Shown here in pieces: positions 17,913 through 26,162 of a stretch of 64,000 nt of DNA (within the stretch, counting starts at the first letter, position 1; each line of letters starts with the position of its first letter). Under the pieces are notes generated by a model, which was not told the DNA's origin, made no database searches, and saw nothing but the letters and a program-made list of their open reading frames with translations. A program made the translations under genes and the position numbers. Origin of the DNA: Streptomyces clavuligerus (GTDB taxonomy: Bacteria; Actinomycetota; Actinomycetes; Streptomycetales; Streptomycetaceae); NCBI RefSeq assembly GCF_005519465.1, contig NZ_CP027858.1:2232001-2296000 (forward strand), in the 5' to 3' direction.

Positions 17913-19525
17913 GTGGGTGCTCTCTTTGACGAAGGGGTGGGGGGTGTGGAGGGCGGTGCGGCGGGTGTCGCGGGTGCGGACGGCGCCGCCGGGGGTCTGG
18001 CGGAACGGGGGGAACGGGGCGGGCGCGCGGCGCGGGCGGACGGCGCTTGCGGCGGGGCCGACGGGGCCGGGGCGGTGGGCCGGGACGGCGGGAGGGGCGC
18101 GCGGCGGGCGGGGGGCCGTCCGGCGGCGGCGACCACCCGGCCGTAGATCTCCATCAGCCGCTCACCGCTGTGGGCGATGTCGTAGTGGCGCACGGCGGGC
18201 GGCGGTTCGAGCCGCCGCGCACCGGCGGCCAGCTCCCGGCGCAGCTCCGCCGCGAGGGTGTCCGCCGTCCCGTCGATCCGGCGGGCGCCGGGCGCCCGGC
18301 CGCGCGGCAGGTCCTCGACGGCGGGGCAGGCGTTGTGCAGCACCGGCAGCCCGGCGGCCAGGGCCTCGACGACGGCGAGGCCGAACGCCTCCTCGCGGGA
18401 CGCGGAGACGAAAACGTCGACGGCGGACAGCAGCGCGGGGACGGTCGGCACGGGGACAGGGGGCGCGGGGACGGAGGGCGGGGCGGTGTGCGGGGTCTCG
18501 CCGGGGGCCGCCGTGCCCCCCGCTGCCGGGGGACGGTCCTCGGGGGGTGCGGGGGGCCGTACGGCGGGCGGCGGGCTCCCCGTGCCGGAGCCGCCGTCGG
18601 TGCCGGTGCCAGTGCCGGTGGAGCCGCCGGTGCCGCCGGTGCCGTCCGTCCGGTCGCACCGGTCCGTCCCGTCGGAGCCGTCCGTACCGGCGGGGTCATC
18701 CGTCCGGACGGGGCCACCGTGCCCTCCGGAGCCGTCGGCACCGCCGGAACCTCCGGAGCCGTCGGGGCACTCGCCCAGGAAGCGGATGCGGTCGGCCGCG
18801 CCGAGACGGGCCGCCAGGGCTTCGAGCGCGGGGCGCTCGGGGCCGTCCCCCGCGATCAGCAGCACCACCCCGGGGATCACCGCCACCGCGTGCACGACGA
18901 CGTCGAACCGTTTGCCCGCCACCAGCCGCCCGACCCCGCCGACGGCGAACGCGCCGGGCGGGATGCCGAGCGCGGCACGCACCGCCGCCCGCGCGCGCGG
19001 GTCGAAGCGGAAGCGGGCCGCGTCGATGCCGTTGGGGACGACGTGAATCCGGTCCCCGGCCACCCCCCAGGCGCGCAGCCGCCCCTCGACCGTGCGCGAG
19101 ACCGCGACCGTCGCGGAGCCCAGCCGTTCCGTCGCCAGATAGAGCGCCCGGGTGGCGCCGGTGAGCGGACGGCCCTCGATCTCCGCCTCGCCGAGCGAGT
19201 GCTCGGTGGCGACGGCGGCGCGGACGCCCGCGAGCCGCGCGGCGAGCCTCCCGTACACGCCCGCCCGGTACAGATGGGTGTGCACCAGGTCGTAGCGGCC
19301 GTGCCGGATGAGCGCGGTGAGCCGGGGCAGCGCCCGCAGATCGCGGTTCCCCGCCATCCCCAGGTGGTGGACGCTGACGCCGTCCGCGCGCAGGCCCTCC
19401 GCCACCGGTCCGGGGTTGGTCAGGGTCACCACGTCGCACTCCACCGGCAGATGGCGCAGCAGCAGCCGCAACTGCTGCTCCGCCCCGCCCACTCCGAGCC
19501 CGGTGATGACATGCAGCGCCCTCAT
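17909..19525 (-). CDS. GT4-type glycosyltransferase with a 110-residue low-complexity insert
   Basis: A 538-residue GT-B glycosyltransferase. The N-domain begins MRALHVITGLGVGGAEQQLR and contains HTHLYRAGVYGRLAAR. The C-domain contains IHVVPNGID, GGVGRLVAGKRFD and LLIAGDGPERPALE, and the nucleotide-sugar EX7E motif lies in SREEAFGLAVVEALAAGLPVL. An insert of about residues 252-361 (Gly/Thr/Asp-, then Pro-rich) separates two strands of the donor-binding domain that are normally adjacent. The C-terminal 55 residues are also Pro/Ala-rich. It presumably adds a sugar to the growing repeat unit at the inner membrane face. The gap to the deacetylase gene is seven bases. Confidence 0.9.
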   Translation of the reverse strand: MRALHVITGLGVGGAEQQLRLLLRHLPVECDVVTLTNPGPVAEGLRADGVSVHHLGMAGNRDLRALPRLTALIRHGRYDLVHTHLYRAGVYGRLAARLAGVRAAVATEHSLGEAEIEGRPLTGATRALYLATERLGSATVAVSRTVEGRLRAWGVAGDRIHVVPNGIDAARFRFDPRARAAVRAALGIPPGAFAVGGVGRLVAGKRFDVVVHAVAVIPGVVLLIAGDGPERPALEALAARLGAADRIRFLGECPDGSGGSGGADGSGGHGGPVRTDDPAGTDGSDGTDRCDRTDGTGGTGGSTGTGTGTDGGSGTGSPPPAVRPPAPPEDRPPAAGGTAAPGETPHTAPPSVPAPPVPVPTVPALLSAVDVFVSASREEAFGLAVVEALAAGLPVLHNACPAVEDLPRGRAPGARRIDGTADTLAAELRRELAAGARRLEPPPAVRHYDIAHSGERLMEIYGRVVAAAGRPPARRAPLPPSRPTAPAPSAPPQAPSARAARPPRSPRSARPPAAPSAPATPAAPPSTPPTPSSKRAPT

Positions 19526-19532
19526 CGGCGGC

Positions 19533-20312
19533 TCACGCCCCCAGCCGGTGCCGCAGCCGCTTCACACGCAGCCGCAGCGGGCCGTCGCCGTGGCTGATGT
19601 GCGTACGGGGCAGGGCGAACGGGCCGTACGGCGTGTCCGCCTCCGTACGGGCCCTCAGCCCGGCGGGCGGGCGGATGGCGCAGGCGTAGGCGTACCCGGC
19701 CGCGCGCGCCGCCGTCCGGACCCGCCGGTCGACCGTGCCGTACGGGTAGCAGAAGCCGTCCGGCGCGGTACCGGTCAGCTCCCGCAGCCAGGTCCGGCTG
19801 CGGACGGTCTCCTCGCGGAGGCCGTCGTCGTCCGTCACCGTCAGGTCGACGTGGTAGAGCCCGTGCGAGCCGATCTCGATCCCGGCGGCGAGCGCGCCGC
19901 GGACGCCCCACTCGTCGAGGAGCGGGCGGCGCGGCCCCTCGGGGTCCCAGTCGTTGCCGCCCGCGAGCCGTCCCGCGAGCACGAACAGGGTGGCCGCGCA
20001 GCCGTGGCGGCGCAGCAGCGGCAGGGCGGCCTCGGTGAAGTCGGCGTACCCGTCGTCGAAGGTGAGCCCGACCAGCCCCCGGTCCCGGCCCTCGGCCCGC
20101 GCCCGCAGCAGGGCGCCCACCCCGACCCCGGTAAGACCCATCCGCCGCAGCGCGCCGAGCTGCCGGTCGAGCCGCGCGGGAGCGACGGCGATGCCGTAGG
20201 GGTCGTCGGACGGGTCCGCCACAGCGTGGTACATCAGAATCCAGGGCGCACGCCCCCGCCGCCCGGGGCGCCGCCCCGCCGGGGACACCGCCGTCACCGC
20301 GTCAACGGACAT
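19533..20312 (-). CDS. Polysaccharide deacetylase (NodB-like, CE4)
   Basis: A 259-residue protein. WILMYHAVADP starts the domain, LVGLTFDDGYADF is the catalytic/metal motif 1 with two Asp, and GIEIGSHGLYHVDLT is the metal His motif (HxxxH-type). FCYPYGTVDRRV and the final RTHISHGD complete the family pattern. It would remove N-acetyl groups from amino sugars of the exported polymer. No clear signal peptide is visible, so its site of action is uncertain. Its first 13 codons also exist as a diverged copy upstream at about 20480-20520. Confidence 0.9.
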   Translation of the reverse strand: MSVDAVTAVSPAGRRPGRRGRAPWILMYHAVADPSDDPYGIAVAPARLDRQLGALRRMGLTGVGVGALLRARAEGRDRGLVGLTFDDGYADFTEAALPLLRRHGCAATLFVLAGRLAGGNDWDPEGPRRPLLDEWGVRGALAAGIEIGSHGLYHVDLTVTDDDGLREETVRSRTWLRELTGTAPDGFCYPYGTVDRRVRTAARAAGYAYACAIRPPAGLRARTEADTPYGPFALPRTHISHGDGPLRLRVKRLRHRLGA

Positions 20313-20573
20313 GACGCACCCTCCGTCGCACCAGACCCAGCAGATGGACCACCTCCGGAGCACGGCCACCCGCCCGCAGCCGCCGCGGCACAGCCACCCA
20401 CCGCCCACGACCGCACCGGACGGAAACCACCGCGCACCACCCGCACCGCCCGGCGGACCCGCCGGTCCGCACCGGGACACACCCCGCCCAGGACACCGCC
20501 CCCACCGCGTCAACGGACATGACGCACCCTCCGTCGCACCAGAGCCAGCAGATGGACCACCTCCGGAGCACGG
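20295..20573. repeat. Direct duplication of the flippase/deacetylase gene junction
   Basis: A 71-base sequence occurs at 20295-20365 and again at 20503-20573 with one mismatch, offset exactly 208 bases. Each copy contains the last ~18 codons of the flippase gene and the first codons of the deacetylase gene. The similarity continues imperfectly into the deacetylase coding side (about 20272-20294 versus 20480-20502). The inner flippase fragment is orphaned between the two intact genes. Confidence 0.92.
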
Positions 20574-22807
20574 ACCGCGTACCCGGTGGCGGCGAACACG
20601 GCGGACACGACGAGCGCTCCGCCCAGCAGGGCCGCGGGGCCCGGGAGGGCGGCGTCGAGGAGGGGGCAGGCCAGACGGCCCGCGAGCGCGGCGGCGGCGG
20701 TCGCGACGGCGAGGCGGCCGATGGCCCGGCTGACGGCGCGGACCTCGATGGCGACCACCCGGGGGCCGAGCCCGCGCAGCAGCAGCAGCGCGGTGACGCA
20801 GATACCGGCGGCGTTGGCGGCGGCGATGCCGTGCACCCCGAGGGGCCCGACCGCGAGGGAGCCCGCCAGGACGGTGACGGCCAGGCCGACGGCCATGGCG
20901 GCGGCCGGGAACCAGGTGGGGCGGCCGGAGGAGAAGAAGGGGCGGCCGAGCGCGCCGACGAGGGTGTGGCCGATGAGCCCGAGGGCGTAGACGCGCATGA
21001 CGGACGCGGTGGTGGCGGTGTCCCGCGCGTCGAAGGCCCCGCGTTCGAAGAGCACATCGACGATCTGCGGGGCGCAGCCGAGGATGAGCGCGGTCCCGAG
21101 GAGGACGACGAGCCCCGCGAGCGCGAGGTCGTGCTCGACCCGGCGGCGGGCGCGTTCGTGGTCGCCCCCGGCCATCGCCTGCGCGACGACGGGGAAGGTG
21201 ACGGTGCAGAACATCAGCGACAGCACCATCGGCATCTGCGCGATCTTCTGGGCGTAGTTGAGGTGCGAGATCGCCCCGCCGGGGAGGGAGGAGGCGAGGA
21301 AGCGCTCGACGAGCACCTGCGCCTGGCGGCTGACGGCGAAGAACACGATGGGGGCGAGCAGGGCCATCCCGACGGCGGGCCCGGCGATCCGCCCCCCGGC
21401 GGCCGGGGTCGCGGCCGTCGGCGCCGCGGCCGCCGGTGCCACGGCGGCGGGCGCGGGGCGCGGTCCCCCGGGCACGGGCGCGGCGGCCGGTCCGGCGGCG
21501 GAGGCGGGCGCGGACGCGAGTGTGGAGGCGGAGGCGGGCGCGGGGCGCGGGCGGGCGGCGCGACGGCGGCCGAGCGGCGGCAGCGCCACATGACGGACGA
21601 CGGAGGGCAGTTGCACCAGCACCATCAGCAGCCCGCCGACGGCCACCCCGGTGGCGGCCCCGCGCACGCCCCAGACGGAGTGCAGCAGCAGCGTCGTCCC
21701 GATGATGCCGACGTTGGACGCGATGTAGACGGCGGCGGGGTGCAGGAAGCGCCCGTGCGCGCGGAGGGCGGCGCTGAAGTACCCGGCGACTCCGTAGGTG
21801 AGCACGGTGAGGGCGGTGAGCCGGGTGCAGTCGGCGGCGAGCCCGGGGTCGCGGAAGCCGGGGGCGAGGGCGTGCACGAACTCCGGCGCGAAGACGACGA
21901 GCACACCGGTGGCGACGGTGAGCACGGCGAGGAAGCGGGGGAAGGTGGCGGAGACCAGCCGCCGCACGGGGTCCTCCCCGCCGCCGCCCGGGAGGCGGCC
22001 GTCGGCGGCGCCCGGCGCGGCCCGGTGCGCGATCGCGTGGCTGAACGCGGGCACCAGGAGCAGCGCCATCGCGTCCTCGATGAGGAGGGTGGCGGCCATC
22101 TCGGGCACGGTCCAGGCGACGAGGAAGGCGTCGCTCTCGGTGCTCGCGCCGTAGATCTGCGCGATGGTCTGGTCGCGGACGAGCCCGAGGACGGCTCCGG
22201 CGACGGTCAGCCCGGCGGTCACGGCGGCGGCGCGCGCGAGGACGTTCCCGAGGCGGCGGCCCTCGGCACCCGGGTCGGCGGTGCCCCCGCCCCGGTCGGC
22301 GCGCACCGCGCCGGACGGGCCGTCCGGCGCGGTCTCCCGCCCCGTCCGGACACCGCCCGTCGCGGCGTACGGGTGCGCGCCCGGCCCGCCGGGCCCCGGC
22401 GGGGAGCCGGACATCCGTCCGGCGGTCCGCGCGCCGCCACCGCCGGACACGTCCCCGCTCCCCGCCGCCCGGGGCGCGCTCCCGGGAGCGCTTCCCCGGG
22501 CCCCGCCCGCCGGGCCGCCGCCGGTCCACAGCCGCACCACCGCCGCGACGGCCGGGACAGGGCCCCGTGTGCCGGGCGGCGGTCCCGCCGACGGATCGGC
22601 GGCCGTCGTGCCCCTGGCGTCCACGGCGGCGCCCGCGGGGCCGTGCGGGCCCTCGCCGCCCGTGGTGCCGCGCGGGTCACCGGCCTCGAACGGCAGCATC
22701 AGCGGGGGCAGTTCCTGGCCGGGCGGGACGATGTCCTGCGCGTCCCGGACGACCATCCAGGCCGCGCGCGGGTCGGGCCCGTCCGGTGGCGGGGGAGCGC
22801 CGGTCAC
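20510..22807 (-). CDS. MurJ/MviN-like lipid-linked oligosaccharide flippase
   Basis: A 765-residue membrane protein. Residues 1-190 are a disordered, Gly/Pro-rich N-terminal extension. The membrane domain starts GNVLARAAAVTAG and continues as about 14 hydrophobic helices, with the MurJ-type motif GLVRDQTIAQIYGAS and a charged EDAMALLLVPAF helix. An Ala/Pro-rich insert of about 70 residues lies in the central loop between the two six-helix lobes. In this operon it most likely flips the undecaprenyl-linked repeat unit, although MurJ paralogues can also act on lipid II. The start is GTG at 22807, overlapping the preceding stop as GTGA. Confidence 0.88.
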   Translation of the reverse strand: MTGAPPPPDGPDPRAAWMVVRDAQDIVPPGQELPPLMLPFEAGDPRGTTGGEGPHGPAGAAVDARGTTAADPSAGPPPGTRGPVPAVAAVVRLWTGGGPAGGARGSAPGSAPRAAGSGDVSGGGGARTAGRMSGSPPGPGGPGAHPYAATGGVRTGRETAPDGPSGAVRADRGGGTADPGAEGRRLGNVLARAAAVTAGLTVAGAVLGLVRDQTIAQIYGASTESDAFLVAWTVPEMAATLLIEDAMALLLVPAFSHAIAHRAAPGAADGRLPGGGGEDPVRRLVSATFPRFLAVLTVATGVLVVFAPEFVHALAPGFRDPGLAADCTRLTALTVLTYGVAGYFSAALRAHGRFLHPAAVYIASNVGIIGTTLLLHSVWGVRGAATGVAVGGLLMVLVQLPSVVRHVALPPLGRRRAARPRPAPASASTLASAPASAAGPAAAPVPGGPRPAPAAVAPAAAAPTAATPAAGGRIAGPAVGMALLAPIVFFAVSRQAQVLVERFLASSLPGGAISHLNYAQKIAQMPMVLSLMFCTVTFPVVAQAMAGGDHERARRRVEHDLALAGLVVLLGTALILGCAPQIVDVLFERGAFDARDTATTASVMRVYALGLIGHTLVGALGRPFFSSGRPTWFPAAAMAVGLAVTVLAGSLAVGPLGVHGIAAANAAGICVTALLLLRGLGPRVVAIEVRAVSRAIGRLAVATAAAALAGRLACPLLDAALPGPAALLGGALVVSAVFAATGYAVRAPEVVHLLALVRRRVRHVR

Positions 22808-24603
22808 GGGGTCCCCGCCGCGGGGGAGGCGGGGGCACCCGGCGCCCGGTCACCGGCCCGGTCCGGGGCGGGGACGGAAGGGGCCGGGGCAGCGGCCGCA
22901 GCGGCACCAGGGGCCGGGGCACCGGCCACAGACACACCACCCACAGCGGCACCACCCACCGGCACACCGCCCGCAGACACACCGGCCACCGGCCCACCGC
23001 CCGCGGACGCGTCAGGGGCTGGGGCAGCGGCCACAGCGGCACCGCCCGCAGACGCACCGGCCACAGCGGCACCACCCACCAGCCCACCAGGGGCCGGAGC
23101 ACCGCCCGCAGACACACCGGCCACCGGCCCACCGCCCGCAGACACACCAGGAGCCGGGGTACCGCCCACCGGTGAGAACGCCCACCACGCCGTGAGCCCG
23201 AGCACGATCCCCGTCAGCACGGTGGAGGGGCCGCCGATGTCCGCGTACAGGAAGTCCACGGTCTGCCAGACCATCAGCCCCACCGCCGCGAGCCCGCAGT
23301 CCGCCGCAGCCGCCGCCCCCGGGGCCCGCAGCCGCCGGACCGCGCCCAGCAGCAGCGCGCCCCAACTGCCCACGAAGGCGACGGCCCCGATGAGCCCCTG
23401 CTCGCTGAGGATCAGCAGATACATGTTGTGCGGCGACAGCAGCGGCTGCCGCCGGAACGCGTGCCCCGCGCCCCCGGTGTCGCTGCCCGCGGAGAGCGCG
23501 ACGGAGGCGTGCGCGTCCCGGTGGGCCGGGAAGCCCTTGAGCCCCACACCGGTGACGGGCTGCTCGCGCCACATGCCCACGGCGGCGGCCCACAGGGTGT
23601 AGCGGTCGTTGACGGAGCGGTCGGGTGCCGCGGTGACCTGCGTGATGCTGCTCAGCCGCTGGGACACCTGCGCTGAGCCGACGCCGAAGCCGCCCACGAG
23701 CACCACACAGAGCGCCGCGAGCACCGCCAGCGTCAGCAGCGCCCGGCGGAGCCCCGTCAGCAGCAGGACGACCAGACCGGCGGCGGCGGTCGCGATCCAC
23801 ACCCCCCGGCTGAAGGAGAGGGCCAGCGGTACGACGAGGGCGGCGGCCGTCCCGGTGGCGGCGGGCCGCAGCCACCGGGGGGCGCCGGGCGGCGGGCGCA
23901 GCGCGAGGGCGGCCGCGGCGAGCAGCCCGTATCCGACGACCGTGGCCATGCCCATCACATCGCTGGGGCCGAAGGTGCCCACGGCCCGGACGCTCTCGCC
24001 CATGTAGAGCGCGCCGGTGCCGGTGGCGTACTGCCGCACCCCGATCGCGCCCTGGACGAGGGCGAGCACCGCGAGTGCCCCGGTGACGGCGCGGACGTCG
24101 CGGGCGTCGCGCAGCAGCAACAGCACCGCGCACGGCACCAGGACGAAGACCTGGAGGTAGCGCACCAGCCCGGGCAGCGCGGCGGCCGGGTCGGACGCGG
24201 TGACGACGGCGACGGCGACCGCGAGCGCGGGCACCCCGAACACGGCGGCGGCGAGCGGGGGCGGCGGCGGCGTCCGGCCCCGTACCGTCCGGACCAGGCA
24301 CCACAGCACCAGCAGGGCGGAGGCGAGGTCGGGCGGGGACACCCCGCCGGAGCCGGCCTCGCTGCCCCGGGGCAGCGGCGCCGCCAGCAGCAGCACGGTG
24401 GCGACCAGCGGCAGCGGCACCCACCGGGGCGCCGCCCACCGCCCGGCCGCGCGCAGCGCGCCGCGGACCGTCGCCGCGTTCCCGTTCGCCGCGCTGCCGT
24501 CCGCCGCCGTCGCGGCAGCAGCCGCCGGGGCGTCCGCCGCGCACGCCGTACCGGACGCGTCCGCCGTCGACACGGCCGGTTCACCGGCCGGGGCCACCGT
24601 CAT
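22804..24603 (-). CDS. O-antigen ligase/Wzy-like polysaccharide polymerase
   Basis: A 599-residue polytopic membrane protein with about 11 helices. The large extracytoplasmic loop contains NDRYTLWAAAVGMWREQPVTGVGLKGF and LSPHNMYLLILSEQGLIG, the hallmark region of the Wzy/WaaL family (PF04932). It would polymerise repeat units on the outer membrane face. The last ~140 residues, after AWWAFSPVG, are a repetitive Gly/Ala/Pro tail. The N-terminal 60 residues are also Ala-rich. It lies two bases after the glycosylphosphotransferase gene. Confidence 0.88.
   Translation of the reverse strand: MTVAPAGEPAVSTADASGTACAADAPAAAAATAADGSAANGNAATVRGALRAAGRWAAPRWVPLPLVATVLLLAAPLPRGSEAGSGGVSPPDLASALLVLWCLVRTVRGRTPPPPPLAAAVFGVPALAVAVAVVTASDPAAALPGLVRYLQVFVLVPCAVLLLLRDARDVRAVTGALAVLALVQGAIGVRQYATGTGALYMGESVRAVGTFGPSDVMGMATVVGYGLLAAAALALRPPPGAPRWLRPAATGTAAALVVPLALSFSRGVWIATAAAGLVVLLLTGLRRALLTLAVLAALCVVLVGGFGVGSAQVSQRLSSITQVTAAPDRSVNDRYTLWAAAVGMWREQPVTGVGLKGFPAHRDAHASVALSAGSDTGGAGHAFRRQPLLSPHNMYLLILSEQGLIGAVAFVGSWGALLLGAVRRLRAPGAAAAADCGLAAVGLMVWQTVDFLYADIGGPSTVLTGIVLGLTAWWAFSPVGGTPAPGVSAGGGPVAGVSAGGAPAPGGLVGGAAVAGASAGGAAVAAAPAPDASAGGGPVAGVSAGGVPVGGAAVGGVSVAGAPAPGAAAAAAPAPSVPAPDRAGDRAPGAPASPAAGTP
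22935..23165 (-). repeat. Imperfect tandem repeats in the ligase C-terminal tail
   Basis: Blocks of accgcccgcagac and cacaccggccac recur through the stretch; a block of about 38 bases near 22966 reappears nearly unchanged near 23100. The translation is a run of VSAGGGPVAG-like units with no predicted fold. Confidence 0.8.
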
Positions 24604-24605
24604 GC

Positions 24606-26162
24606 TCAGCTTCCTCCGAGCCGGAACAGCGACGCCGCGGTGCGGACGAGGATGCGCACGTCCTGCCAGGGCGTCCAGGTGTCGATGTAGTGGTTGTCGA
24701 AACGGGCCCGCTCCTCGATGGAGGTGTCGCCGCGCAGCCCGTGGACCTGGGCGAGGCCGGTGATGCCGACGGGCATCCGGTGCCGGGCCCGGTAGCCGGG
24801 GTGGGCGCGGCTGAACTTCGCCACGAAGTAGGGGCGTTCGGGGCGCGGCCCGACCAGGCTCATGTCGCCCCGCAGCACGTTCCAGAGCTGCGGCAGCTCG
24901 TCCAGCGAGGTACGGCGCAGCAGTCGGCCCGTCGCGGACATCCGCCGGTCGAACGCGACGTTCCAGCGGGTCGCGGACTCGCGTTCGTCGACGGGGCAGA
25001 GGGTGCGGAACTTCAGCAGGGTGAAGGGCCGTCCGCGCAGCCCCACGCGTTCCTGCCGGAAGATGACCCCGGGGCCGTCCGTGACCCGTACGGCGAGGGC
25101 GCACCCGGCGAGCACGGGCGCGGCGAGGACGAGCGCGAACGCCGCGAACAGGGTGTCGAGCGCCCGTTTGACCGCGCGTCCGACGGGCCGGTACGGGGCG
25201 TCCCGCAGCGGCTGGACGGCGAAGCCCCAGAGCTGGTCGTGGCCGCTCACCCGCCACCGGGCGGGCCCGGCCGCGGCACCGCCGTCGACGAGCCAGAGCC
25301 GGCAGCCGTGCCGGGTGAGCAGCCCGATCAGGGCGGTGGTCGCCGGGTCGTCCCCGGGCGGGCGGGTGAAGAGCGCGTCCCGGACCCCGTCGCGGGCCAC
25401 GGCCCGTTCGATCTCCTGCGGTCCGCCGAGCACGGGCGTCACCGGGCCGCTCTCCTGCCGGGCCGTCACCACGGTGGCCGCCCGCCCCGTGCGGCGGTCG
25501 GCGACGGCCCCCGGGGCGGCGCTCCCCCGTTCCGGGGTGTCCCCGTCGGCGGCGCCCCGGACCCGTCCGACGAGCCGGAGCCCGTACTCGGGGTGTCCCT
25601 GGAGCACGGCGGCGACCTGCCGGGCGAGCGGCCCGTCCCCGACGACGAGCGCGGCGCGGGGACGGCACCGCGCCGCGCGCCGGGCGGCCCCGTGCGCGGC
25701 CCCCCGTACGGCGGCGCAGCACACGGTCTGGAGGGCGGCGGCGAGGACGGCGTCCCGGGGGCCGGGCGCGCCCGCGTCCCCGTACAGCAGCCGCAGAGCC
25801 TCGGTGACGAGGAGCCACTGGACGAGGAGGAGCGCGCCCAGACGGGGCAGTTCGGCGAGCGCGGACGGGGCCAGCCGGGGCCGGTAGAGCCCCCGGCAGG
25901 CGATGGGCAGCGGCTGTGCGGCGGCCAGCGGGAGGAGGACGGGGGCGAAGGGGGCCAGCGACGGCAGCAGGGCCACGGTGAGCGGCAGCGCGAGCACGTC
26001 GGCGGCGATCAGCGCGGCCCGGCCGCCGGTCCGGCCGTGCGGCGGGCCGCCGCGGCGGCGCGGGGACCGGGCCCCGCGCGGCGCGGGGCGGCGGACGGCG
26101 GTCGCGGTGCCGGCCGCGGACCGGGGGGTGGCGGTGTGCGCCGGAACACTCTCCGTCGTCAT
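24606..26162 (-). CDS. Polyprenyl glycosylphosphotransferase (initiating sugar transferase)
   Basis: A 518-residue membrane enzyme of the WbaP/CpsE type that transfers a sugar-1-phosphate to undecaprenyl phosphate, the first step of repeat-unit synthesis. The N-terminal half has four hydrophobic helices and a Rossmann-like domain (ALVVGDGPLARQVAAVLQGHPEYGLRLVG). The C-terminal catalytic domain (PF02397) starts KRALDTLFAAFALVLAAPVL and contains IFRQERVGLRGRPFTLLKFRTL, RRTSLDELPQLWNVLRGDMSLVGPRPERPYF and GITGLAQVHG. The start overlaps the upstream glycosyltransferase stop by ATGA. Confidence 0.93.
   Translation of the reverse strand: MTTESVPAHTATPRSAAGTATAVRRPAPRGARSPRRRGGPPHGRTGGRAALIAADVLALPLTVALLPSLAPFAPVLLPLAAAQPLPIACRGLYRPRLAPSALAELPRLGALLLVQWLLVTEALRLLYGDAGAPGPRDAVLAAALQTVCCAAVRGAAHGAARRAARCRPRAALVVGDGPLARQVAAVLQGHPEYGLRLVGRVRGAADGDTPERGSAAPGAVADRRTGRAATVVTARQESGPVTPVLGGPQEIERAVARDGVRDALFTRPPGDDPATTALIGLLTRHGCRLWLVDGGAAAGPARWRVSGHDQLWGFAVQPLRDAPYRPVGRAVKRALDTLFAAFALVLAAPVLAGCALAVRVTDGPGVIFRQERVGLRGRPFTLLKFRTLCPVDERESATRWNVAFDRRMSATGRLLRRTSLDELPQLWNVLRGDMSLVGPRPERPYFVAKFSRAHPGYRARHRMPVGITGLAQVHGLRGDTSIEERARFDNHYIDTWTPWQDVRILVRTAASLFRLGGS

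Noticed and set aside
22950..23165. Repeated units resembling a CRISPR array
   Set aside because: The units have no constant spacer length, lie in frame in a coding tail and vary in sequence; no cas gene is present.
20519..23602. Plus-strand open frame of over 1000 codons across the flippase and polymerase genes
   Set aside because: It is a shadow frame caused by high GC content; composition is His/Gly/Arg-rich without motifs, and the opposite strand has firm family motifs.
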